A DNA stretch of 33,808 bases from positions 1 through 33,808 of the forward strand of contig JAIOPU010000045.1 in assembly GCA_021413725.1 (NCBI GenBank), in the 5' to 3' direction. This DNA comes from Armatimonadota bacterium (GTDB lineage Bacteria > Armatimonadota > Fimbriimonadia > Fimbriimonadales > Fimbriimonadaceae). The stretch's first letter is position 1, and each line of letters begins with the position of its first letter. The notes beneath the pieces are model-generated. The model saw only the letters and a list, made by a program, of their open reading frames with translations. It did not search any database and had not been told where the DNA came from. Below are positions 7,716 through 14,780 of the stretch, piece after piece. The translations under genes and the position numbers were made by a program.

Positions 7716-9704
7716 TCAGGGATTGGGAGGATTCGTCGGTCTTTTAAATCTCTGAGGAGCGCTAAAAATATAGCCACCCATCGGAGCGTTCTTGTCCGCA
7801 CCATTCTTGATTCCAACTCTCCACCAGACCTCGGGTACTCCTGGGAATACCGTGAGGACTTCGGCAACTGCAACCGGGGTTGCAACGATGGAACCTGACG
7901 AGTTATCTGTAAACTCGGCTGTGTTCACTGTTCTAGCGAAGCTAGAGTCCGAAGAGAATTGGATCACGTACTTCATGACCACTGACGACGTCGTCGGTCG
8001 TTGCACCAGGAACTTGAATACCTGCGGCACCGTCACCGTGACGTTATTGATCGGGGACTGCGCAGTCGGAACTGCAAACGGTGTCGATGTTCCAGACGCC
8101 GCAGATCGATCACTGACGAAGTAGCACTGGCTGTCAGTTCCGCCACCGGTAGTTCCTCCGGTTGTACCACCAGTAGTTCCACCCGTCGTTCCACCAGTTG
8201 TCAGACCAGTTCCTTGGTAGTAGCCGTAGCTATCTCGTGGTGATTCGTAGCTTCGACCGGTAAGTCCACCTGTCGTGCCGCCACCCGTCAGTCCACCCGA
8301 GCTTCCACCCGTGGTGCCACCGGTAGTCAAGCCACCTGTACCTCCGCCCGAACCACCGCCGCTACCAGCGGTAGCATTGGGGTTGTCGAGTGAAGACAGC
8401 CGATAGACTCTTTCTACTTGATAGTAGTAGGGCACTCCAGACTGAATGACAGTCGGGGTTGCATTGCCAGCCGAGAACAACGAGGTCGGGCATGTTGGAT
8501 CAGCGCTAGGGTCTTTACCGTAGAACGTTCCGCCGGTGCCAGTTCCGTAGTCCTTAATGGAGCTATTTCCGCCCAGAGCGGCGTCGTTGGCTACGATTAC
8601 TGGCGCATCGACAACGTCACTTCGCCAAATTTGCCAAGCAACTGTTTGCGATCGCCCCTTAGAGAACAGGTCGGAACGCCAGGAAACTTGGTTTCCAATT
8701 CGTCCGTCTGGCTCTTGAAGCGCGATGCTGTTTACGCTGGTTACCGCAGTGTTGGTATTGCCATTCTTAGCCAAGAGAGCAACAAGTCCAACCACGATCA
8801 AAACGGTGATCAATGTGCCGGAATTTTGCTTTGACTTGCCCTTGACCACGCCAACTTTACCGTCGCCGGTGAACTTGGCATTGATTTCAGGAACGTCGAA
8901 TAGAACTTGGATTCGGTCTCCAGGTTGGATGCCACGGGTTGACTTAGTCAATCGTACGTAGCAAGAATCTGGCTCGACGAGGGTAACTTCAGCATTGGCA
9001 ACAAGAACCTTTCCGCGAAGGACGACCACTTTCTGGCCTTCCTTAAATCCGGATCGAATTCCCATGTTTACCAAAGCGGTGTTATCAACTGTATTCAGAA
9101 CGGTACCTTTCGGCAAGCTGTTTGTCGCGACACTGCCTGCGATCGCACTTGCTGCACTCGCCAGGGCATCTTGATAAAGAGTCGCCGGGTCGGTGTCGGC
9201 CGTTCGAGGAGATGACTCTCCAAGCACTGCGGCACCGTTGATGGGCATACCCGAAACTACGTCCCGGACGATGACCCGCACTTTGACCTGTCCGACGACA
9301 AGTTTGCCGCTGACAGTCTTAATTTGCTGGTTTATAATTTCGCCGGTCACGATTGTGGCTGCGCCCAAACTTTGACCGAGCCGCAGAACTTGTTGCTCGC
9401 TGCTGATCGGCAGTTTGAATCCAAGTTGCTCGGCATCTCGCTTCACGGTTTCCGCTGCGATAATGTCTGCATTCTTGACCATGCGGGTCAGTTCATTGGA
9501 GAGTGCACTGGCACCCGCCTCGCTAAGTTCCGTTCCAGCGATGGGTTTGCTCACGGAAAATGGCAGCACTGCCCATTGCTCTCGGTTTTCAATCTGTGCC
9601 TCGGCTCGACGTGCCAATAGCACGGCATAGAACGGCAAAACTAAGGCGAAGGTAAGCAAATAGCTTATCGCTTTGAATCTTCTGGTCTCGATGAACCGCC
9701 TCAC
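7716..9704 (-). CDS. CsgG/FlgT-like exported protein with Gly-Thr repeats (662 aa)
   Basis: A long signal/anchor segment covers residues 13-36 (cleavage near RAEAQ). Residues about 42-195 resemble the CsgG/TolB-type periplasmic fold: AVLPF, then SNELTRMV, LGQSLGAATIVTGEI and a VRVIVRDVVSG strand. Residues about 198-270 resemble the FlgT C-terminal barrel (VNMGIRSGFKEGQKV, then STRGIQPGDRIQVLF). A hydrophobic segment at about 297-312 could be a second membrane helix. Residues about 450-545 are low-complexity GGTTGG repeats. The GTG start is supported by an AGGAGG Shine-Dalgarno 10 bases upstream. Role unknown; the N-terminal fold suggests an envelope-associated scaffold or regulator. Confidence 0.65.
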   Translation of the reverse strand: MRRFIETRRFKAISYLLTFALVLPFYAVLLARRAEAQIENREQWAVLPFSVSKPIAGTELSEAGASALSNELTRMVKNADIIAAETVKRDAEQLGFKLPISSEQQVLRLGQSLGAATIVTGEIINQQIKTVSGKLVVGQVKVRVIVRDVVSGMPINGAAVLGESSPRTADTDPATLYQDALASAASAIAGSVATNSLPKGTVLNTVDNTALVNMGIRSGFKEGQKVVVLRGKVLVANAEVTLVEPDSCYVRLTKSTRGIQPGDRIQVLFDVPEINAKFTGDGKVGVVKGKSKQNSGTLITVLIVVGLVALLAKNGNTNTAVTSVNSIALQEPDGRIGNQVSWRSDLFSKGRSQTVAWQIWRSDVVDAPVIVANDAALGGNSSIKDYGTGTGGTFYGKDPSADPTCPTSLFSAGNATPTVIQSGVPYYYQVERVYRLSSLDNPNATAGSGGGSGGGTGGLTTGGTTGGSSGGLTGGGTTGGLTGRSYESPRDSYGYYQGTGLTTGGTTGGTTGGTTGGTTGGGTDSQCYFVSDRSAASGTSTPFAVPTAQSPINNVTVTVPQVFKFLVQRPTTSSVVMKYVIQFSSDSSFARTVNTAEFTDNSSGSIVATPVAVAEVLTVFPGVPEVWWRVGIKNGADKNAPMGGYIFSAPQRFKRPTNPPNP
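8139..8370 (-). repeat. coding repeat encoding Gly-Gly-Thr-Thr units
   Basis: Two blocks (about 8139-8205 and 8255-8370) of imperfect 12-base units encoding GGTT, separated by a Tyr/Arg/Ser-rich segment. Synonymous positions vary between units, so the amino-acid pattern rather than the DNA seems conserved. The blocks form a flexible linker in the CsgG/FlgT-like protein. Confidence 0.75.
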
Positions 9705-9936
9705 GCTGACGTGTCCTCCTGTATTATCATCCTCAACTCTTCCTCTTTTTTGCGTTGTTCTTTCCTGGGGTTACCAGAAATGGTCTGCCACGCTCGCAAG
9801 CACCATGTTAGTCCAAAAGGCTCGGTGTTCGCAAAGGGGTCGCCCCGACTGGGCAAGTCCACACCACATTTACGAACAGTACTCCGAGGAAGCCCTCTTC
9901 GGCGTAGAAGCGAGTATAGCACGGGGCTGTCTCGTA

Positions 9937-10491
9937 TTATCGCCGGGCAAGAGATTCGACTATCTGACGTGAGACGTCAGCAAAAGGAACGTTAGTTCGA
10001 ATGATTTCATCAGCAAAAGTAATTTTTATTGCACTTGGAAGCTGAGCGGATATAAGTTTTTGCGCATTTTCCTCAGATTTCAACCTATCCGCAAGGCGTC
10101 TGAACTGCTCAATGGGGCCACAAGTAGCCACCCAAATTTCTGAAAATTTTTGAAATGACGCCGTTTCGACCAGCAAGGGGATCTCGACAAACTCTGGATT
10201 TTTTTCCAAAATATGTGAAAAAACTTGGGAGTGTACAAGTTTGTTGAGCTTTCGACGCTTTGAAATATCCGTAAAAATTTGGTCACGAACGGTGTCTCGG
10301 GTCGGAATTTGAGCCATAGCCAACTCCCGCTGAACCTCAGCCAGGAATAGAGGAGTAGACCACATGTCCGCCACAATTTGGTCGGCACTAGCAACTGTGA
10401 AGCCCCTGTCGGCCAAAAAGCTGAGTACAGTTGACTTTCCTTCTCCTGCTCCGCCGGTAATCGCGATCACAGCATGATTATAGTTGTTCAT
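9937..10491 (-). CDS. coaE: dephospho-CoA kinase
   Basis: CoaE carries out the last step of coenzyme A synthesis, the ATP-dependent phosphorylation of the 3'-OH of dephospho-CoA in the cytoplasm. At 184 residues it is slightly short for the family. The P-loop ITGGAGEGKST is at 11-21, followed by the CoaE pattern FTVASADQIVADMW (33-44) with the conserved Asp at 37. I chose the ATG at 10491 because an open frame upstream runs back into the S1 gene and shows no CoaE similarity. The start lies 8 bases after the T tract of the S1 terminator and has no Shine-Dalgarno, so how it is expressed is unclear. Confidence 0.88.
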   Translation of the reverse strand: MNNYNHAVIAITGGAGEGKSTVLSFLADRGFTVASADQIVADMWSTPLFLAEVQRELAMAQIPTRDTVRDQIFTDISKRRKLNKLVHSQVFSHILEKNPEFVEIPLLVETASFQKFSEIWVATCGPIEQFRRLADRLKSEENAQKLISAQLPSAIKITFADEIIRTNVPFADVSRQIVESLARR

Positions 10492-10499
10492 GCGGATAC

Positions 10500-10531
10500 A
10501 AAAAAGTTGCCGGGCAATTCTGCCCGGCAAC
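10500..10531 (-). terminator. Rho-independent terminator after the S1 gene
   Basis: Perfect 11-bp stem GTTGCCGGGCA / TGCCCGGCAAC with a 4-base loop, followed on the minus strand by six T residues (10500-10505). It lies 21 bases after the S1 stop and directly in front of coaE. Confidence 0.92.
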
Positions 10532-10552
10532 ACTCTATTCCGCGAGATTAAT

Positions 10553-12193
10553 CTAGTCTTCCTTTTTCTCTTCAGACTCTGCTTTATTGAACAGACCCTT
10601 GAGGGCACCCAGTCGCTCTCCGATGGTCGCGCCTCCGGTCGGTTGGCGTCCGGTAGCACCAGGCATATCCATGTCGCCGCCATCTGGGCGTCGGCCCTTG
10701 CCGCCACCACCCTTTCGACCCTTTCCACCTGGAGGGCCGCTGTGGGCGATTGGAGCGGACCCAAGCGGTCTTCGCTCTCCACCGTATTCGGATGTCGCAA
10801 CGTAGTCTGCTGGTGGCTCAATCGCGGTTCCTGCTGCTCTTAGGCTGAGCACCATTCGTCTCTCGTCGGGGCGGAGATCGATAACCACCACTTCAACCTC
10901 TTGACCTTCCGTCAAAACGTCAGCAGGCTTATTGATTCGTCGCGTTGAAATTTCACTGACCGGCAGGAAGGCTTCTGCTTCTTCAGGCAACTTGATGAAA
11001 GCTCCGCTTTGAACCAGTCGGTTGACATTACACGTGATGCGCTGGCCGATCTTGTAGTTCTCTTTGATAAGATTCCAAGGATCCGGCATTACCTGCCTCA
11101 GACCCAGGCTGATTTTCGCGTTGCCTGAATCAAGTTTGAGAACCATGACCTTAATCTTTTGGCCTTCCTTCAGGACTTCCTTCGGATGGTTAATTCTCAT
11201 CCAGCTCATTTCGCTGATGTGAAGCAAGCCGTCAATTCCACCGAGGTCTACAAATGCCCCGTAATCCGCCAATCTACGGACGGTCCCTTCAAGAACGTCG
11301 CCAGCATTGACGCTGTTGAAAAGTTCGTCCTTGACGCCTTCTCGCTTTTCGTCCTCGGCTTGGCGGTTCGAAAGAACAACTTTCTTGCGCTCTCGATCCA
11401 ATTCGATGATCTTCAACTCCATCGTCGTACCAACGTACTTGTCGATGTTTCGAAGCTTTCCGTTTCCAACGTGGGTTGCTGGAACGAATCCTCGAACCCC
11501 GATGTCGGCGACGAGACCACCCTTCACGCGGTCCACGACGTGTGCCGTCATGGTCGTGCCCTTTTCAAAGGCATCAATAATGTTGTACCAAACCTCTTCA
11601 AAGTCGGCCTTCTTTTTGGAAACGATGGGGTTCCCTTCCGGACCGCCTTCGGGGCGAATGACGATGACGTTAATTTTGTCGCCAACATTAATGGCGCCGA
11701 TTGCCGTATCAAGGTTCGCTTCGCTAAGTTCAGCGAGAGGCACCACGCCTTCAGACTTCGTTCCAAGGTCAACGAAAACTCGATCCTTCTCAACCTGAAT
11801 GACGGTTGCTTCAATTCGGTCGCCCTTGTTGAGCTTGCGATGGTTCTCGCCGGCAGCATCTACTTCAAGATCAGCCAAGTAGGCTTGGAACAGGTCTTCA
11901 TCTGAAGTCACAGGCTGCGCCTTGGCCACTGGGGCAGGGGAGGCAGGAGTCTCGGCAACAGGAGCTGGGGTCGGGGCGACCGCTGGCTCTGGAGCAGGGG
12001 TTGGCTCAACAACCGCTTCTGGTGCGGGCGCGGCGTCAACAACTGGCTCAGGTGCGGAAGCCACTTCGGCTTCTGGGGCAGGGGTCGAGTCCACCGGAAC
12101 TTCCGGTGTCGGTTGGGTCGGTGCGATCGCTACGGACGCAGAATCCTGCGCTTCAGTAGTGGTCGTTGGCTGGTCGTCGTTCAAGGTCGTCAT
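10553..12193 (-). CDS. rpsA: 30S ribosomal protein S1-like RNA-binding protein, four S1 domains
   Basis: A 546-residue protein. Residues 1-95 form a low-complexity Pro/Ala/Glu/Val extension. Four S1 (OB-fold) domains follow at about 123-195, 211-278, 297-367 and 382-452; domain 3 is the most canonical (RRLADYGAFVDLGGIDGLLH). The C-terminus (about 480-546) is Gly/Lys/Arg-rich with an acidic end. S1 proteins bind mRNA and aid 30S initiation; four-domain versions are usual outside Proteobacteria, where six occur. The acidic-proline N-terminal extension is unusual. ATG at 12193 has GGA about 6 bases upstream and a promoter upstream. The gene is transcribed alone, since a terminator separates it from coaE. 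Confidence 0.9.
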   Translation of the reverse strand: MTTLNDDQPTTTTEAQDSASVAIAPTQPTPEVPVDSTPAPEAEVASAPEPVVDAAPAPEAVVEPTPAPEPAVAPTPAPVAETPASPAPVAKAQPVTSDEDLFQAYLADLEVDAAGENHRKLNKGDRIEATVIQVEKDRVFVDLGTKSEGVVPLAELSEANLDTAIGAINVGDKINVIVIRPEGGPEGNPIVSKKKADFEEVWYNIIDAFEKGTTMTAHVVDRVKGGLVADIGVRGFVPATHVGNGKLRNIDKYVGTTMELKIIELDRERKKVVLSNRQAEDEKREGVKDELFNSVNAGDVLEGTVRRLADYGAFVDLGGIDGLLHISEMSWMRINHPKEVLKEGQKIKVMVLKLDSGNAKISLGLRQVMPDPWNLIKENYKIGQRITCNVNRLVQSGAFIKLPEEAEAFLPVSEISTRRINKPADVLTEGQEVEVVVIDLRPDERRMVLSLRAAGTAIEPPADYVATSEYGGERRPLGSAPIAHSGPPGGKGRKGGGGKGRRPDGGDMDMPGATGRQPTGGATIGERLGALKGLFNKAESEEKKED

Positions 12194-12218
12194 GAGTTAT
12201 CCAAACTAATCTGACGCA

Positions 12219-12247
12219 GTTTACCAGATGCGACAACCAATTTTCAA
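12219..12247 (-). promoter_or_regulatory. promoter of the S1 gene
   Basis: On the minus strand TTGAAA (12242-12247), a spacer of about 17, then TAAACT (12219-12224) preceded by TGG, resembling an extended -10. The predicted start leaves a leader of about 20 bases that includes the GGA before the ATG at 12193. Confidence 0.6.
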
Positions 12248-12274
12248 CTCATTTTATTATATTTTGAATCCATG

Positions 12275-12287
12275 TACACTTGAGTGA
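12275..12287 (+). promoter_or_regulatory. -10-like box directly before ppx (leaderless candidate)
   Basis: TACACT at 12275-12280 lies 7 bases before the ATG of ppx, so transcription would start at or beside the start codon. No good -35 is seen. Confidence 0.4.
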
Positions 12288-13244
12288 ATGATAAAGGCTG
12301 TCATTGACGTCGGGTCAAATTCAATTCTTCTCCTCGTTTCACGGCAACGAAATGACAAATCTTGGGAAACCTTATTCGAATCAACCTCGGTCACCGGGCT
12401 TGGGCGCGGCGTAAAGCAATCAGGAGAAATTGGAGTTTCTTCCGCCAGGGAAAGCCTGCTCTCTCTGAGGACAATGTTTGATACGGCAAGAGAATATGGG
12501 GCTGATAACATCTTCGCCGGAGGCACGATGGCCCTGAGAATCGCAAAAAACGCAGGAGATTTTGTCGCGGCCGCGAACAGCCAAAGCACACCTGTGATCG
12601 TCATTTCCGGACAGGAAGAGGCGACTCTGGGCTTCATGGCAGTCGCGAATGACAGTCTTTTCGCCGAGGACTCCCGCATTTCAATCATTGATCCCGGCGG
12701 CAACAGCACCGAACTCGTTACTGCGCGGCGATCTGAAAACGGCTGGATAACAGAACTTCGAAGAAGCTTTGAAATTGGCGCACTGGGACTCCGCGACGGC
12801 GTGTTATCCGAAGAAACACCCACCCTTCGAGCGAGGCTCCAAGCAAGTGCTCAAATCGACGATCTTCTGGCTTTTCGATATTTGCCTGGGCAGTGTGGTC
12901 GGATTGTAACCTTAGGGGCGACAGGAACTAATCTCATCTCCATCCGCGAAAAGCTCTCGAACTGGCAACCAGAAAAAATACATGGACAAGTCCTGGACTT
13001 TGAGGAAATCAGTAAGGCCGTGGGTTGGATGTTCAATATGACCGATCAAGAAAGGGCAGCAATTCCCGGCATAGAAAAGGGGAGAGAGATGACTCTTCAC
13101 ATTGGTTGCCTTATATTAGAGAGATTCCTCCAAGCAATCCATGGCCTCGAGTGCATTGTGAGCGTTCGAGGTTGGCGGCACGCGCTTCTTGATACAACTT
13201 TAGAGGACCTGCGGGCACAGCTTGCTAGCGCCGTAACAGCTTAA
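12288..13244 (+). CDS. ppx: Ppx/GppA-family exopolyphosphatase/guanosine pentaphosphatase
   Basis: A 318-residue single-module member of the ASKHA phosphatase family, which hydrolyses terminal phosphates of polyphosphate and/or pppGpp. Visible motifs: IDVGSNSILLLV at 6-17 (phosphate-binding loop 1), VISGQEEA at 105-112, DPGGNSTEL at 135-143 (phosphate loop 2) and GLR in the 160s, with SVRGWRHALL near the C-terminus. The length fits the short Ppx/GppA group without the HD domain. The 3' end overlaps the convergent secreted-protein gene by 20 bases. PPK2, on the opposite strand just beyond, makes a polyphosphate role plausible. Confidence 0.85.
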   Translation: MIKAVIDVGSNSILLLVSRQRNDKSWETLFESTSVTGLGRGVKQSGEIGVSSARESLLSLRTMFDTAREYGADNIFAGGTMALRIAKNAGDFVAAANSQSTPVIVISGQEEATLGFMAVANDSLFAEDSRISIIDPGGNSTELVTARRSENGWITELRRSFEIGALGLRDGVLSEETPTLRARLQASAQIDDLLAFRYLPGQCGRIVTLGATGTNLISIREKLSNWQPEKIHGQVLDFEEISKAVGWMFNMTDQERAAIPGIEKGREMTLHIGCLILERFLQAIHGLECIVSVRGWRHALLDTTLEDLRAQLASAVTA

Positions 13245-13844
13245 CTTCGCCGAGGTCCATTTCGAGTGGCATTCCCGCCTTGTCCATCCAGAATACTCCG
13301 TCCTTGTTGTCGATCCGGAAACCCTGCAACGGTTTATTGTTGAGGACAATCGTCTCCGGCTTGACATATGTTACTTTTCTGGTGATGATTTTCATCAGAT
13401 CGGAGTCGAACTGTTGCCTCACTTCCGTGGTGGCGGGCTTTGGCTTGATCGTGATAAACCAGTAAAGCGACGGGCTTGTCAGATCGCACTTCTTAGGGTA
13501 GTTGATCTTGACTGAACTCTTTGCCCCATTCTTTACCGTATCACAGACGAGGTAGTGTCGAAAATACTGCACCTTCATCGTCTTCAAGAGTTTCGGGGAA
13601 GAACGGAAAAAGGTCTCCGTCTTAGGCCGGCCGAATCGGTCATAGATGCCTCTCGCAACAAACCGCACTTCCCCTCCGCCGGAGTCCATTGTCATGGAAA
13701 ATGTGCTTTTCAAGCCTGCTCTTTTAGGCAATACGGTTACGAAATACTTTGCACTTCCAATTTTGTGACGTTCAGAGACACTTCCCCAGCAAAGCCGAGA
13801 GAGGTCATTCCCGCGGAAGCGGCTATCAGAAGATTCTTCATCAT
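13225..13844 (-). pseudogene. small secreted protein, frameshifted in an A tract
   Basis: From the ATG at 13844 the frame reads a good signal peptide (MMKNLLIAASAGMTSLGFAG) and VSLNVTK, then hits a stop at 13737-13739. The remaining 168 codons (to 13225) lie in the -1 frame. Reading across the AAAA run at 13761-13764 as five A would give VSLNVTK-IGSAKYFVTV-LPKRAGLKST, one continuous protein of 206 residues. The body has no recognised motif; its short beta strands and FRIDNKDGVFWMDKAG end loosely recall LolA-type carriers, but I would not name it. The ATG overlaps the PPK2 stop by 4 bases (ATGA), so coupling is preserved. It is either a real one-base deletion or a homopolymer error in the sequence. 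Confidence 0.75.
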
Positions 13845-14683
13845 TTCTTTCGAAGCGGCTTTAGTTTTCGGTACTCGGCAAGTTCCATTTTCGCGGTCTC
13901 TCCAATTTTTTCAAGATGTTCTGTCCACACTTTCCGATACGGCCTGAGAGCATCAACAATTGCCTCAATCACGACCAGGTTTCTAAACCATTTTCTATTT
14001 GCCGGCACGATAATCCACGGCGCATCCTTGTGCGCGCAATTACCAATCGCATCTTCATAGGCTAGCTCGTAGTTTTCCCACAGCTCTCGTTCCTTCCAAT
14101 CTCCGACGGAAAGCTTCCAGGATTTTTCTACTTCCTTTTCGCGATCCAGCAACCTATTCTCTTGCTCCTCGTTGGTAATATGTAAATAGCACTTGACAAT
14201 AATAGTGTTGTTTCGAGCAAGAAGCTGTTCGAAACGATTGATCAGTTCGTACCGCTCTTTGCACGTCTCATCGCTGACAATTTTGTGAACTCGAACAACG
14301 AGGACATCCTCGTAATGAGATCGATTGAAAATGACCATCTGCCCTTTCTTCGGAGTTTGCATATGGACTCTCCAGAGAAAGTCGTGACCGAGTTCCTCCG
14401 GAGTAGGAACTTTAAAGGGGGCGACACGACAACCTTGCCCGCTGAGATTCTGGAAGAGAAACCGAATTGTTCCATCTTTGCCGCTCGTATCCATGCCTTG
14501 CAACACGAGGAGCAACGAGTGCTGTCCGGCAAAGAACATCAGATCTTGCAACTCGTCCAACTCCTTGCCGAGGGCCGTTGCTTTGGCAATCCCAGCCTCT
14601 TTATCAAGGCCGCCATCGTCATCGGCGTCATAGTCTTTCAGGTTGATCTTCTGCGAGCTTTCAATTCGTTTTCCGTATGCCAT
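13841..14683 (-). CDS. polyphosphate kinase 2 family protein
   Basis: A 280-residue PPK2-type nucleotide kinase that uses polyphosphate to phosphorylate AMP/ADP or GDP, or the reverse. Walker A is GMDTSGKDG at 63-71. The second conserved block KVPTPEELGHDFLWR spans about 91-105, and the Walker B/lid region FNRSHYEDVLVVR spans 119-131. This single-domain length and the PTPEEL and NRSHYED pattern fit the PPK2 class I/III group. The ATG has TAGGAA five bases upstream. Downstream it is coupled to the frameshifted secreted-protein gene, and across from it lies ppx. Confidence 0.9.
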   Translation of the reverse strand: MAYGKRIESSQKINLKDYDADDDGGLDKEAGIAKATALGKELDELQDLMFFAGQHSLLLVLQGMDTSGKDGTIRFLFQNLSGQGCRVAPFKVPTPEELGHDFLWRVHMQTPKKGQMVIFNRSHYEDVLVVRVHKIVSDETCKERYELINRFEQLLARNNTIIVKCYLHITNEEQENRLLDREKEVEKSWKLSVGDWKERELWENYELAYEDAIGNCAHKDAPWIIVPANRKWFRNLVVIEAIVDALRPYRKVWTEHLEKIGETAKMELAEYRKLKPLRKK

Positions 14684-14743
14684 TGAGTTCCTATCGATGG
14701 ATGCCTGAGTCTGACGGCCATTTCCACGATTTGATTATGACTC

Positions 14744-14780
14744 TTGGGGTGTTTCTTCGATTTGCCAGTAAAATGGATGG
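14744..14780 (+). promoter_or_regulatory. promoter-like sequence before the propeller/DUF1080 gene
   Basis: TTGGGG (14744-14749) and TAAAAT (14769-14774) separated by 19 bases; the -10 ends 6 bases before the ATG at 14781, which fits a leaderless or near-leaderless start. GGATGG just before the ATG could also act as a weak Shine-Dalgarno. Confidence 0.4.

Noticed and set aside
8139-8370. CRISPR-like array from the regularly spaced repeats
   Set aside because: Units are 12 bases, contiguous, without spacers and encode GGTT in frame; it is a coding repeat.
9705-9936. Small gene or RNA in the 232-base gap between coaE and the CsgG/FlgT-like gene
   Set aside because: Short frames exist on both strands but have no Shine-Dalgarno, no family signature and no hairpin or terminator pairing.
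9912-9953. Promoter with TATACT for the CsgG/FlgT-like gene
   Set aside because: TATACT (minus strand, 9912-9917) is good, but the nearest TTGCCC is about 26 bases upstream, too far for a normal spacer, and it lies far from the start.
10492-10821. Upstream extension of the coaE frame into the S1 gene
   Set aside because: It runs antisense-free but out of frame inside the S1 coding region, shows no CoaE similarity and crosses the S1 terminator; the ATG at 10491 starts the family motif.
12257-12823. 188-codon open frame on the minus strand opposite ppx
   Set aside because: It mirrors the strongly supported ppx gene, lacks any family signature and has a composition of a shadow frame.
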